Shown piece by piece: positions 48,561 to 61,621 of a stretch of DNA of 64,000 nt (positions are counted from its first letter, which is position 1; each line of letters opens with the position of its first letter). Origin of the DNA: Gossypium raimondii (taxonomy: Eukaryota; Streptophyta; Magnoliopsida; Malvales; Malvaceae). A program made the position numbers and the translations under genes. Location: positions 4,960,001 through 5,024,000 of the forward strand of contig NC_068569.1 in NCBI RefSeq assembly GCF_025698545.1. The letters run 5' to 3'. The notes under the pieces were generated by a model. It ran no database searches and was not told the origin of the DNA. It saw only the letters and a list, made by a program, of their open reading frames with translations.

Positions 48561-48990
48561 CATGGGCCGGGCCAGGTTCGGGTCGGGCCCAAAAAAATTC
48601 AGCCCGCGTCCTAGGCACGGGCCTGGCCCGACCCAAAATATGGGCCTAAAATTTTGTCCAGGCCTGGCTCGGAAAAAATTTCTTAAGCCTGAACCCGGCC
48701 CGGCCCATTTTTTTAATAATCACCAAAAATTTATTTTAAAAATAAAAAAATAAAAAGTATTTTAAAATTAAAAAAATAAAAAAATATATTTATTATATTC
48801 AGGCCGATCGGGCCGGACCTGGGGCCAAAAAAGTGGTGCCCGAGGCCCGAGCCATTTTCTAAACGGGCCTCATTTTTTTTGCCTAAACTCATATTTTGGG
48901 CCTATATTTTTACCCGAACCCTCCCATATTTCAGGTGAGTCGTCGGGCTGGGCCGAGCCGGACCGGCCGGCCGGCCCATGAGCACCTCTA
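48561..48990. mobile_element. GC-rich hAT-like MITE, left terminus lost
   Basis: Read on the minus strand, the right end is TAGAGGTGCTCATGGGCCGG. The left side has CATGGGCCGGGCC but lacks the matching TAGAGGTGCT tip. The interior is dense in GGGCC, CCCG and GGCCGG phrases, strikingly GC-rich against its surroundings, with a short AT-rich centre. The same TAG(A/G)GGTG terminus ends the MITE at 25409-25878, which has an 8-bp target duplication. Apparent Pro/Gly-rich frames are repeat artefacts. Confidence 0.6.
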
Positions 48991-49519
48991 GGTGGTATGT
49001 ATGCATCCAAAATAGTGCTTGATTTTGGTTTTTCATCCTCTAGAATTCGTGATAGATGCTGCAGCAGCTTTCAGTTTTGATTTGCGTGGTTAAAATATGT
49101 GCTTTGACTTACATATATATATATCATTTATACCAAATTTTGAGTAAAATAAAATTTTCCAAATTTTATGCAGCAAACGCAATTCTAAACCGTTGATTGT
49201 TCTGGCCAAAAACTGCTCCACAGTTCAAGCCGAATTCAATGAAAAGGTTTCTGCATATTTGTTTATTTCGATCAGAAAAATGTTTCTGCATTTAACAAAT
49301 CATGTTTACTTAACTATTAGATAATAAATTTACGCCAAACCCATTCATAAAACTTTAATATACACCAAACTCACTTATAAAACCTCAAAATCCTAGACAT
49401 ATCTTATACATTAAATCAAGAGTTCACTAGCTACTCGTATACACGGTGAGTAATGTACAAAATTGCATTTTAGATTTTATTTTAAATATAAAACATTATC
49501 CTTCACTTATAATACACTA

Positions 49520-50307
49520 ATTTAAATCACAAAATGGTATCTAAAAATACAAGTTTTTCAAGTTAGTATCTAAACTTTTTTGTCACAAATGATGCTTAAG
49601 CTATACTTTGTTATCCCAAGTGGTACCTAAATTATATTTTGTTACTCAAATTACCCTAACAATTAAAAAATCTCTTAACCAATCATTTTGTGACATGTGA
49701 ATACTTTTAAAACTAAAAAATAAAAAGTTCAATATTATTTCTTTAAGCTTTTCTTTATAAAAAAATTATAAACATATTCATCTATTTTATTCTTTACTCA
49801 AGAAATTTTGTGATGAAAAATTTAAGAACTCGTTGAAAACTCATCCAAACCCATTTTCCTGCGACAAAATTCAGATTCATGTGATTTTCTTTTTCGTTTT
49901 TAAAACTTGATTTCAATTCATTTCTCACATTGGTTCAAAACTCGTATTATTTTTTCTTTGAATCACTTTCTTCATTCTTCTATATACTTTGTATAAAATG
50001 ATTAATGATAGGTAAAGCTCTAGAATGGAAAAACACTCAATAAAGTATGAAACCGAGAAGTGGAGTAAAAAAATGAGAAGAAATAAATAACTGCGGTGGG
50101 AAATGAGTGAGCATAGAATTTTTAAAGTGTTTTAATTTAATTAAATTTGAATTTTATCATTTAATCTAATTTTAATTTAAAAGTGTTAAGTATTTCAAAA
50201 TGTTTGGTTAAGAGTTTTTCAAAAATATAGTATAATTTAGATATTATTTGTGACAAAAAAATAATTAGAGAAAATGTATAATTTAAGTACCACTTTGTGG
50301 TTTAGAT
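49520..50307. mobile_element. Inverted-repeat (foldback) element
   Basis: The left end TTTAAATCACAAAATGGTAT is mirrored by the right end TTTAAGTACCACTTTGTGGT. Deeper in, CTCTTAACCAATCATTTTGT on the left mirrors AAAATGTTTGGTTAAGAGTT on the right. The centre is unrelated AT-rich DNA without coding capacity. No target duplication is evident. Confidence 0.5.
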
Positions 50308-50319
50308 TTAATACATTTA

Positions 50320-50490
50320 CCTTCTTCTTCTTTTTTATTTCTCAAGGTATCAACTGGAGCGAGCCCAGTAATTAATCCTCCACATTTTTTAAGCCCATTA
50401 AGGGGGGTAAATGCTGATCACGAGTTTTAAAACTGTTACATACCTAGGATGAGGATCGAACTCTTAACCACTGATTAAGGTAAGAAAATA
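50320..50490 (-). mobile_element. Possible tRNA-derived SINE fragment
   Basis: On the minus strand CAGTGGTTAAGAGTTCGATC is followed by CTCATC, resembling a pol III B box (GGTTCGANYCC) in a tRNA-like context. No A box or poly(A)/T tail could be fixed. Weak call. Confidence 0.25.
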
Positions 50491-50999
50491 GGTTTACCTT
50501 TTTAAATATATTAAAGTACATCTTAAAAATATTTTTTAAGAACACCTAAAATAACTACATTAAATTTTATAAATATTTTATATTCTCATAGCATTTTATC
50601 ACAGAATTGCCAAAAATACTAGAAAACTCTAACCAAAATTATTTTCAAATAACTTTCTCACTAACACTTTTAAAACATTCTTCTTCATACTTATGACTTG
50701 ATGTAAGCTTGCCATATATCAACCTAATGAATTCACTACTTTTAGTCTTTGGTATAAAAAAAATTCAATATAACTTCCATTTTGTAGTTCAAATGCCATT
50801 ACAATTGATTAAATAAAATGGGAACCCAATGCTAAATTGAAAAGAAAAGATCTTTTACTTCAGATTTTCTATAATCTTTGAAGTTGACATTTAAGCATTG
50901 CCAGTGCCAAGAAGAAAACCATAGTAATCACTCTCAAATGATCATACTTCTGGAAATCCATAAAAACAACAAACAGAAAATCTGACAACCTAACATGAT

Positions 51000-52630
51000 C
51001 CTTGATACATGTTCCTCTAGGTTTAAGACAAAACCAATATTGTTACCACAAGGAGATTTCACATTTTCACTAACCAGGTAAAACTTTAATAATAATAATC
51101 AATGCAAGTTGATGCAACAGATGAAGCTAATAGGTTTTTATGCTATAATTATGAACTAGCCTTGTACATCAGCCCAGAATTGTATATATTTAAAGAAAAA
51201 ATTTTCGGGGTGGTCTATAGCTGCCCCTGCGAAACAAAAGCCTTTTCAGCTTCAATCTCGCCACTTCCATCTTCTGAAGAGGAAGGTTGCACGTATAAGC
51301 TCATGTTGTATATAAAAACTAACGAGGGCGACCGATTGAATATTCCAGGTAGATAGCATAGCCTCCCCTATAAAACACAATTCGCACAACTGTTCCATTC
51401 ATCAGTTCAGAAAAATCGGACACAGATGAGACCTTTTCGTTCATCATGACTACAAAAAGAAAATGGCAGACTTGGTTGCAACACTCTCAGCTATGTTGTT
51501 CTGACTTCATATTTTTACAACTACTCTCATGTTTGCACTTATGACAAATGCATATCTGGAAATTATGACTATGAACACTCCAAATACATGGAAGAACCTA
51601 GAAGAAGTTGAATAAACTAGTATACAAGAGTAACATAACATAGCATTTTAGTGCTACACTACAAACACTATCTACAAGATGAGGTGTGCAACGATGCACA
51701 AAAAGTAGTATAGCAACTACCTCTAAAAGATCAAATTATTAGCAGAGAAGCACGCCTTCTCACAGCCATTAGCCTCACTAAATTACTCAGCAGTTCTAAT
51801 TATCAAAATAGAACAATAGACGACTGATTTAAACTTACACGTGATGAAGAGTTTACTTCAGCATGCTAACAGAGGGAGAGATCACAATAAGATTTTTCTT
51901 AAAAAAATTTCTCATTAACAGAAGACAAGGCAAATCAGATGCCTACTATGTGGATTTAGATGCATAAGCAGAGAACACCATATGAATCTTATAAGGCAAT
52001 TAATTTGATAAGTTTGTTAACTTAGAAATAGGAAAAGAGAATGACCAATAATATCAAACCAGAATACTTGTCTGAAAGATACAAGTAAAATAGTTTCATA
52101 CAAGATAGATAAAATATGTTAAAGAGTTTTGGTTCAGGACATTACTACGCAAAACAAATGCAAATACATCAAGCACAAATTTACCTTACATACTATAAGG
52201 TTCTTTTTCAAACTGTGAAGAAGTTGAAATCGACACAAACATATGCCTGTAACAAAAGAAACTTTATGGATAACCCTCTTCCAGCTTAAGAAATACAGCC
52301 CCCCCTTCCCCACACCTCCATTTTTATCCTTTTCCAAACCAAAAGAAAGATAAAAAGAGGAGGAAAGCAGCAGCAAAAAGGCCAGAAAGGATACCTACTT
52401 CCTAGAGCATATGAGGACAGTAAAAGGATAGCAAAGTCAATGCATCCTCTTTTACTCTGTAAAACTAACAAAATGCAAAAAGAACGTTAAGAACTATACT
52501 GAACTAAATCTACTTAGGCCACATTTATCCAGAAGTTGACCTTCCGGTAACCCAAATCGAAAGATTCCCAATTTCATACATTACCCCGGGCAAGTTAAAC
52601 CAGTCAGTCAGTCACCTTCACCACTGTTGT
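51000..52630 (-). other. 3' flank of the 506-residue protein gene
   Basis: Probably contains the 3' UTR of the minus-strand gene. The only notable frame is a 29-codon minus-strand one (51304-51215) starting MSLYVQPSSSEDGSGEIEAE. It could be a tiny protein, a 3'-UTR exon or chance. No other gene is supported. Confidence 0.3.
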
Positions 52631-54151
52631 TCACAAGTGCACTTCCTCATTCTTTGTTTCAGTGTAGTCAGCAGCCTCATTGCTAGTTTCTTTGTACCTC
52701 GACAAATCCTTGTCCTCTTCAACAATCTTCTCCTCCACAAACTCACTGCCACCAGCTTCTTCACCCTTAGCTTCATTTTCTTTGTCTCGAATTATTTCCT
52801 CGCTCACATCTTGGGGCTTTAATTCAACATCCACTCTTCCTTCATTATTTAGCTCATTTCCTCTTGCAATCTCATCCATAAAAACATCCATTAGAACTTC
52901 ATTCCGTGGCATTCCACCTATATTGTTCTCCTCCATAACAACATCAACGTTTCTAGTATTTCCAGTAGCAAACCCCACAATTTCTACATTATCATTAGCA
53001 GCAGCACTGGTAACCACCCTAACATCAGAGCCACCACCCTCACTCTCGTTATCAGACCCATTCTCTACAACCTCCTCATTAACATCTTCCACTATCTGAC
53101 TCCGCCTCTCTAAAAACTGCAACCTCCTCCTCAAATCCCCTAATTCCCTCTCCATTAAAAACAACCTTTCCTTTAGTGTTAAATTCTCTTCTTCCAATTG
53201 TGCTATATGGGTATCTTGATCGTCCACTCTATTCTCCAAAACATTGTTATAATCACCTCCATAACTTGGATATATCATCTCAAACCTACTTAAATCATGG
53301 TCCAATCTCCTCTCCACTTCCACATGTTCTTCCACATCACTGTCACTCGAACCCCCACCATTTCCCCCATCGTCATCTTCCTCGTCATCATGACCAGCTT
53401 CTGGTGATCGAAGCCGAATCAGCCCTTTCATCGACCCATAACCATCCACACCCCATTCTTCCTTGGCCATATCACCCAAAACCTCCCTCGATGGTGAAAA
53501 TATTGGCGTAGGAAGAACGGCGGGCGTCACAGGACATGGCGACACTAAAGATGCTATTCCACCTGACTTTTTCGCTCGGATTATAAACGAAGTCGTATTC
53601 CGCGGAGCGTAAGGAGCAAACCGGTTGTTGCTGTTATTGAATTTCTTCTTGTTGCCGTAGAATTTTCTGGCTTTTAACCGATTCTGATTTTGAAGCTCGT
53701 GTAGAGTTGGAGGTTTGTATCCTTGAGTATTACTACCAGAAGCAGCGGGAACAGAAGAAATAGCAGAAACAGAACCCATGGGTAAAGGCTTATTCTCGAA
53801 CTTCCAAGAATCTTTACCGAATGAAACTTTTTTCCCCTTCCAATTGTTATTACGATTGAAAGAAGAGAATTTCTTGTTAGGGTTAGGGTTTTGGTTTGGG
53901 TCCTGAGATTGCCAAGGCTTGTAGCTTCGATTCAACATCATCGGAGGTGGTGGCTGAGTCATCATCTGAGGACCGGAGTTTATAGGCTGCGACTTAGACG
54001 CCGCCAATTGATTCATCGCCTGAGAGTGAGCCGCCGACGCCATCAACTGATGAGACTGATTCATCATCTGCGGCTGAACTGGAACTTGGACCTGAACCGT
54101 GTTCATCATCATTTGCGGTGGCTGATTCATCATCTGAGCCTGATCGTTCAT
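52631..54151 (-). CDS. Plant-conserved low-complexity, basic, coiled-coil protein of unknown function (506 aa)
   Basis: One uninterrupted exon from ATG 54151 to stop 52631. Residues 1-80 are rich in Met, Gln, Asn and Pro (repeated QMM phrases), a prion-like composition. Residues of about 85-175 are basic and Asn/Lys-rich (NRNNNWKGKKVSFGKDSW, then ARKFYGNKKKFNNSNNRFAP). A well-ordered conserved patch follows (NTTSFIIRAKKSGGIASLV, then SPCPVTPAVLPTPIFSPSRE and EEWGVDGYGSMKGLIRLRSP). Next comes an acidic tract (EEDDDGG), a coiled coil at about 310-350 (HIAQLEEENLTLKERLFLME) and an acidic tail ending NEEVHL. I connect it loosely with Arabidopsis At2g24310 from memory. Composition suggests a nuclear or RNA-granule protein, but no enzymatic or RNA-binding domain is visible. 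Confidence 0.8.
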   Translation of the reverse strand: MNDQAQMMNQPPQMMMNTVQVQVPVQPQMMNQSHQLMASAAHSQAMNQLAASKSQPINSGPQMMTQPPPPMMLNRSYKPWQSQDPNQNPNPNKKFSSFNRNNNWKGKKVSFGKDSWKFENKPLPMGSVSAISSVPAASGSNTQGYKPPTLHELQNQNRLKARKFYGNKKKFNNSNNRFAPYAPRNTTSFIIRAKKSGGIASLVSPCPVTPAVLPTPIFSPSREVLGDMAKEEWGVDGYGSMKGLIRLRSPEAGHDDEEDDDGGNGGGSSDSDVEEHVEVERRLDHDLSRFEMIYPSYGGDYNNVLENRVDDQDTHIAQLEEENLTLKERLFLMERELGDLRRRLQFLERRSQIVEDVNEEVVENGSDNESEGGGSDVRVVTSAAANDNVEIVGFATGNTRNVDVVMEENNIGGMPRNEVLMDVFMDEIARGNELNNEGRVDVELKPQDVSEEIIRDKENEAKGEEAGGSEFVEEKIVEEDKDLSRYKETSNEAADYTETKNEEVHL

Positions 54152-56092
54152 TTTCTTTTATAAAATAAAATGAAAAACGAAATCAAAGAAATCCGAAGAG
54201 AAAAAAGAAACCCTAATTTTTCAGTTTTAGAATTGAAATTTGCAGCCAGATCAAACGATTTACTACTGATCCGTTAATTTCCTTTTGGTTCTTTTAGTTT
54301 TCCTCAATCTAAAACTGAAAATTAAGATTCAATTGCTGTGAATTGAAGCCTTTTCCCCTATGTTCCGCTTCGGAATTCCTAAATCTGGAAAAGTCTGATA
54401 TACCGACGCACTGAGGCCAATGGTTGCTTTTATCGGGGACGAGGAGAGTCTCTGGACGGTTAGATTTTTAGGATTAGAGATTGACGGCCAAGATCTGATT
54501 CCTTGTCCATGTAAAGATCGACAAGTAATTGGTTTGTTACGCGGGTTCTCTTTTTTGGCCTTGATGTTCTGAAACTTCGTATATATGGCCCTTTTCTTCG
54601 AAGGGAAATATTCTTTTTTGCACCGTACTTTTTGGTAATTTATCTTGGACCCCTATTGATTTGATTGCTTACCTGTCAATACCAACAAGTTTCCAAATGA
54701 AAATTATACAATTGGGGGATTCTTAATGAAATTGTAATTGGTTTACATATTCATTTTAAGATTTTATAAATATATTCTCATTTTAAAAGTTAAATCAAAG
54801 TCATATTGCACTTATTCTCATTTTATTACATCTTACGTGTATGCATAAATATTTGGTATATTTTTTATTCTACAATAAATTTTAAAAATTAATTTGTATG
54901 TTTTAATATTTAATATTTTACTATATATTTATAAGGTATTTGTCAATTTTCTAATCTTGTTTATAGAGTCTAAATATAATACCAAATATTTTCCATAAAT
55001 ATTATAATCATTTGTTTTTCAATAAATAACAAAATGAGTTTCACACACATATATTGTATATATCAAAATTACATAAAAGAAAGATCTATAAATTATTGGG
55101 TAAATTACTTTTAGTCACCTGAATTTATCTGCATTCTTATTTTAGTTATTCATTTCAAAAATTTATTTTTTTTTCCCTTAGATAAATTATCAATTTTAAG
55201 TCGCTGGTCACATGATGAAATTATACGTTAAATACCTAAAGTTATACATTACTTAGGGAGCTCGGCCGAGAACGTTTGAAGAATGGCCCATTCTCATTAT
55301 CCTCGGTCGGAGGCAATGTGCACTTGCAACCTTGGTAAGCCTATGGCTGTGTCGATCTTTAGGTTTTGTCCTTCGGTAAGATTGGCCTTTTGGGCTATGT
55401 GAATGGATGGGCCATATTCCAAAAATGATGGGTTGGTATAACAATATTTAATTTTACAAATTCATAAGGTTCAAAGATTTTTAAGTAATACTTTTTTTAA
55501 TCAATTCTTTTAGGAAGTTATTTTTATCAACTCTTTTACTACTTATAATGGTTTGTAATATGTACTTTATTGTTTTTATTTATTACGAAATTCCATAAAC
55601 CATTTGAAAGTTTGTAAATTGTAAAGCTTTATGTTTTTTTTATTTAAATTTTTATATATTACATATCATCACCGAATTACATAATATAGTAGAAATTTGA
55701 TAATGTTTTAAGTAATAATCTTTTTCTCATTTATAAGTGCACATATATAAATCATATATTATACAACAGTTTTATGCAATTAATACCTCTTTTTACCCTT
55801 TAACATTATTACGTAGATATATTATCCAATAAAAAAATAAACTGATGAAAAAAAAATTATTTTATTTTTAAAAGTATAGGTAAACTTAAACTGACATGAA
55901 TTATTATAAATGTAAGTAACATTCGGTAAAGTGGATTGAGTTTTCACTCGATTGGTATTTGGATTGTTATCAGTGTAGGAGAACGTAGATTTGGGTCTAT
56001 TGAAACGTATTATCCATTTGGCTGATTGGCTGATGAAAAGAAGTTTATTAGATTATTGTGAAGGGATTCAAGTTTTTAATCATCCTCCATAA

Positions 56093-56628
56093 TAGGGGTG
56101 AGTAAAATTCGATTCGATTAGAAAAACTCGATAAAAATTCAAATTTTGAATTAAATAGTTTGAGTTATTCAAGTTATTCTTATCAACTCGAATAAATAAA
56201 ATAAATTTTTTTGGTTTAACTCGAATATGAATTACACAATTCGAGTTATCTGAAAATTTAAATAAGAAAAGGCAAAACTACGTCGTTTTGACAAATGTTT
56301 ACCTTTTTTAAAGTTAAAAGTAAAAATCATTAAGTTAAAAAGTAAAACCATGTCGTTTTGATAAATGTTTACCCATAAACTTTACTTATGTAGTTAAATA
56401 ATATTGTACTTCGTCTATTAGTTAAATAATCAGTCTATGTAAACTCAACATTTAGTATAAATAATAGGATTCATTAACTTGATTCAACTCGACTTGACTC
56501 GAAATTTTTTTGACTTGATTCGAAAAAATTTCAAATTGAGTTCAATTTCTAGAATAGAATTTGTCAATTTAATTAACTCAAAATTTTTTAACTCGATTCG
56601 ACTTAATCCGATCGACTATTCACCCCTA
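56093..56628. mobile_element. MITE-like element with TAGGGGTGA termini
   Basis: The left end is TAGGGGTGAGTAAAATTCGA. The right end on the opposite strand is TAGGGGTGAATAGTCGATCG. Many TTCGA/TCGAA and GACTTG/CAACTCG phrases mirror each other. Inside, ACGTCGTTTTGACAAATGTT (about 56281) recurs as ATGTCGTTTTGATAAATGTT (about 56350). No 8-bp target duplication is visible, so the hAT link rests only on shared termini. Confidence 0.6.
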
Positions 56629-59600
56629 CTTCGTTGGATATTGTCAACTTCATGACGTGGAATGCAATGCAGTCTCGAAATTAGTGTATAATTAATTTGT
56701 TTAAGGTTTTCCCTCCTATTATCAATAAAAAACACCATAAATAACGGTTTATAAAAAAGAAATTCGTAAACAATGTCTTAGCGAATCTAATAGATTCCTT
56801 GATAAAATGGTTGAATTTCATGATAACTCTTTTTGAAAGAATTCGTGACAAATTTAGTTATTGTTTATAGCAATTTACAAATTGCATCATTTTATGCTTT
56901 GAATTAACTCAACATAAATGTATATAATAATAAAACAATTTCATTGTATTTGGAGACTTAAAAGCACTTTTTCACGGTACAAGCATCGAAGAATATATAT
57001 ATATATATTTTAGTTGTATTCATCAAACAATGATTTTTCACCAAAACATAAAAATTTAGATTTAGGTATTTTTCGCTTTTTGTGTTTTGAAGTGAATTGT
57101 TTAGTTAATTTGTATTTTTGTATTATTAAATTTATTTATTTAAATACATTTATTAATTATCATTATATTTAAATTTTGCAATATTTTGTGCATCATTAAT
57201 TTTACAAATAATTTAAATTAATTACTTTCTATATTTTTATATCATTATATTAAATTATTTAAATTAATTCTTTTTACTTTCTAATATCGTGTTTAAAAGG
57301 ACATTTTAATTCTTCATCGTAATTTTTTATAACAATACTAAATACTTAAAATTAACAAATCATATTTTGTCGAGCACTTTTTAAAAACATTTTTACCTCT
57401 AACAACAAAACTAAAATTTTCTTATATATATTATATTACAAGATACACACTTCTTAGAAATTTTTATTTAAAGACTTTAATTTTTCGACCAATTCCACGC
57501 TTTATGATTGATATATTATTACCATGAAATTATGTGTACTTGATATATTATTATGAAATAGCTTTATCATATAATTATTGAGTACAATAATAAATATTTA
57601 CGTTACTATGGTTTTAAAATTTATTAATGAAAGTACACTATATTTGTAAAATTCCGATTTTCAAGCATTAATAGCTCAATTTGGTACAACGAGGATGGTC
57701 TTACAAACCAATCAGTGAAAAAACCGTCTTTGAGACTAAGCATTGAGGACATGTACTTCACGGGAGCCATCCCTTCATATCATCTTATTTCTTCATAATT
57801 TCATTTTACCTTATTTTCTTCATTGTCAATCCAAGTTCTAGTAATGGAGAATGTACGGTAAAATGAGATTACGAAGGAAAAAGAATATACGAAAGAGATA
57901 ATCCCATTAGAGAATTAGTAACCATTCTTATATTAAGGTCTAGGTGCAGATTTAGGGGTTGGTAAGAGTCTCGGCCCCTAAAATAGAAATTTATAAAATT
58001 TTAAATTAGAATGATAAAATTATATTTTGGTCCTCTTAAAAATAATAAAAATTTGATTTAATTTTTTAAAAATTATAAAAATATAGATTATTAAAATGAC
58101 GAATTTATATTTTTACTATTATAAATATATATAATTTAATTTTAACCCAAAAAATTTCTAATTTCGTCCCAGCTTAGTCCTCGATGTTGTTATCTTATTA
58201 GTTTGGTCAGCAAGGTGATCCCATTATATCAAATGAGCTATTTATGTTAGACAGCAAGAATTTTGCTGATATGGTAACAAACCTTAATAATAAGGAAACT
58301 TTAGTCTGGTGCATACGTGTTTCTATACTAAATATGTATAATTTCTTAAATGTTGACAGGATTTAGGTGAAAAAGAGAGAGCAAGAAATAGCAGTATAAT
58401 TGCGTTTTTTCCTTTTTTTTTTCCTCTAATGCAGTGTAAATGGTATAATTGTGATTTGAAAGCAATAAATTGAAGGTTTAAGGGGTAGAAGAGTAAATCA
58501 GATGGGTGCATTGGTTCCCTTTGGATGCACTAGAGCGTCAGTGCGGTAGAATTTTTAGTCAAAAGATTTTTAAACTGAAACGCTAGTTGACTTGAGGTAG
58601 TTTAGATGATGCTTCAATATGATTTTCAACCGCACTGCAAAACTATTTTTTATTGATGATTCGAGGTCCAGTCTATGCACTGGACCTCCTATAAATAGTT
58701 TAATGCTTATTTTACCCCTCATTTTTTATTATTTTAATATAATACTATTTTAATTAAAATTTAATGTAACATAATTTTAATATATATTATTTAACATAAA
58801 TAATTTTAGGTAATTATTTTATCCACTCTCAATAAATTAAAAAAATCATAAGCGGATTCAAGATGATGTCAAGTATTTTTTTAAATTGTTTAATAATTAT
58901 TTTATCATATCTTAAAAATAAAATGCATCAATCCAAACTCATTTGTGCCGTTTTATACTTCATTGACACTTGACTGTATATAGAATAATAATCTAATAAT
59001 TATTGTTAAAAGATATAAGTAATTATTCTTTTACCCTCCTAATATTGTACTTATTATCTATTTTATTTTTAATATAAAATTTCTTTTTTTTTAAAAGTAA
59101 ATTCATTAATTCATTTAATTGAACCATACAATTTAGGGGGAGAAAACAACAAATACTAATGAAAGACAAGCTCCATCAACACAATAAAAGTTTTAGCTTC
59201 AGCATCAATAGAACATCATAACACGTTGACAATTGGCTTTATTACAACTCAAACATGACATATCTAGAGTGATTACAAGCACTTAATAGGATAAGGAAAT
59301 TAGCCCCAGATGGTCCAAGCGGCGAGCAAAAATCGACAAAAGAGTTTAGCATTCACCAAATTAGAGAGGACGACAACAAAAGTATCCCTAAAATTACATA
59401 TAAAAAACTAAGGTTACATAAAAACTTCTAAAACTGAAAACTTACTAAATAATGGAAAAACAAACAAAAAACATATAAAACTTAAGACAACACGGATCCA
59501 AATCGACTCGTGAAATCATTTATTATTCTGAAATACTCTCAAAACAGAAACAGGTTCAGAATCTGAAGAAGAGTCACCCACTTTCAAAAAAAACTAGTGG

Positions 59601-59837
59601 CGGCCGGTGGAGTTTTAGTGAACGACAAGCACTCTCATCTGTCCATCACAACTTGTGGAAACAACAAAGATACCCACAAAATACATTGTTAACTAGTATA
59701 ATATAAATATTCTTATACTTTAATTTTCAATAAAACAAAAAATTATAAAATTTATTTATATTTTAGCATAAATGTAATTTTAATTTATATTTCATTATCT
59801 AATTTAAATATAATTTATACAATGTTTTGATATGTTA

Positions 59838-59941
59838 TCTCATTATTACCATTACATTTGAATCCAAATACATATCATTATTATCATTACATTTGAATCC
59901 AAATACATATCACTATTATCATTACATTTGAATCCAAACAC
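59838..59941. repeat. Three tandem copies of a ~37-bp unit
   Basis: ATTACATTTGAATCCAAATA with its ACATATCATTATTATC context occurs three times in a row, the last copy reading CCAAACA. Small differences separate the copies. Confidence 0.8.
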
Positions 59942-61603
59942 ATTAATTAATCTATCCGTCCAAATTAAGCATAAATGAATTACACGCATCAATCTAAGCT
60001 TAAAAAAAAGGAAAAAAAAAGAGAAGAATTTACGGCAACCAATATACTAAGATCAAGAGTTGAGGTCCCACGGGTTTATTTCGTCAAAGTCAACACATTA
60101 ATTTGAAGTCACATAAATAAAACCATTAAGATTTTAGTTTTTGAATAAACACATACAAATTTCTTTAAAATATTTTGGTAAGTAGATCTTAAATCTGAGA
60201 TTAATCTTAATTTTATCAGTTTAACAAATAAATTACTTTAAAATATTTAAATTTAACAAATTGGGTCAAAAAAATTATTATCGATTTAACAAAAACATTC
60301 GAATATATAAATGATCTAAAATTATTAGACCATAACAAAACGGCGGGTTACATTTAATCGCTTGGCATATTTAAGATTTATATTGTTGCCAAAATAAAGG
60401 CTGATATCCAAAAATAGTTAAAACTGATATCGCTTTACCAAAAACAAACAATCCCTTCATCATTACTAAAATTTAAATTTTAATTCGATTCACATTGTTG
60501 TAATAATTTGAAGAATATGGATTTAAATGTGCAATTTTTATTTCAAAATTTAGGAGAATTATAAATAATTTAAGCTTTGTATTTAAAAATAAAAATTATA
60601 AATAGTTTAAACATTATATAAAAAGGTGTACACCGACTACAAAATAATAAGATATCATTTGTTAAAATATTATATTTTAATGGTTTCAAAAATTATTTAT
60701 TTATTTATTAACGAAGTCTTTTTTTTACAGAATTAATGAAGTCTTTATATGGTTTATTAAGGCGGGTTTGATAAAACATTGAAAATTGTCAACATTTAAT
60801 ATTTTCTACGTGTTAAATAATTATTTTAATTTTTATTTAATATAAAATTTTAAACAAAAATATTGAATAATATAAATAGATAGATAGCTATTATCACCTA
60901 ACGTAGAAAATATTAAGTTGTTTTTATTTTATTAAAAATTAAAATAAATTGTTTTAATATGAGATATTCAAATTACCATATTTATTTTTATCTAAAACTA
61001 TCCAAAATAATATAAAACATTACATTAATAAAATTAAAATTAAGAAATTATCTAGAAAATACCTTTATCAAACAACATAATTATATTCCGTACTTATAGT
61101 TACTAATTTACTAAATAATTTTCTAATATGAATTCAACACTTATCAAATTCAGTATTAAAAATTCGATGCTTAATTTTTCAACACTTAAATTTTCAGTTT
61201 ATCAAACACACTCTAAGAGTATATAAATTCACATGTTGTTTTATAAAGTTGAAGACTTTTAATAATTCATATTATATAATTTATATTTTTACTATTGATA
61301 AAAACACCATATACACGTATAAATTACCAAATATATCAATGAACAGAAAAAATTACCATATATATTGAATAGATATAATTTTAAATATATATATTTTTCT
61401 CGAAAGATTATAAGTAAAATCATAATTAAAATAATTACAACCAAAATCAACATTACAAATTATAATCGAATTGGTAATCGGAATATATTTATATATTGAG
61501 AACGAATTATTTTGAAATAACTAAATTAAATTAAAATTGACGGTTTCTGTTGCAGCAAATGATTAATAGATTTATTGATATTTAAAATAATTAAAATATA
61601 TAT

Positions 61604-61621
61604 AAGAAGAAGAAGAAGAAG
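61604..61621. repeat. (AGA)n microsatellite
   Basis: Six AGA units lie about 45 bases upstream of a TATA box. Confidence 0.8.

Noticed and set aside
48562-48753. Pro/Gly-rich 63-codon frame
   Set aside because: It is created by GGGCC/CCCG repeats of the hAT-like MITE.
52637-53511. Plus-strand frames opposite the 506-residue protein (Ser/Leu-rich and His-rich)
   Set aside because: They are antisense shadows of a biased coding sequence. Only the minus-strand frame shows an ordered conserved core.
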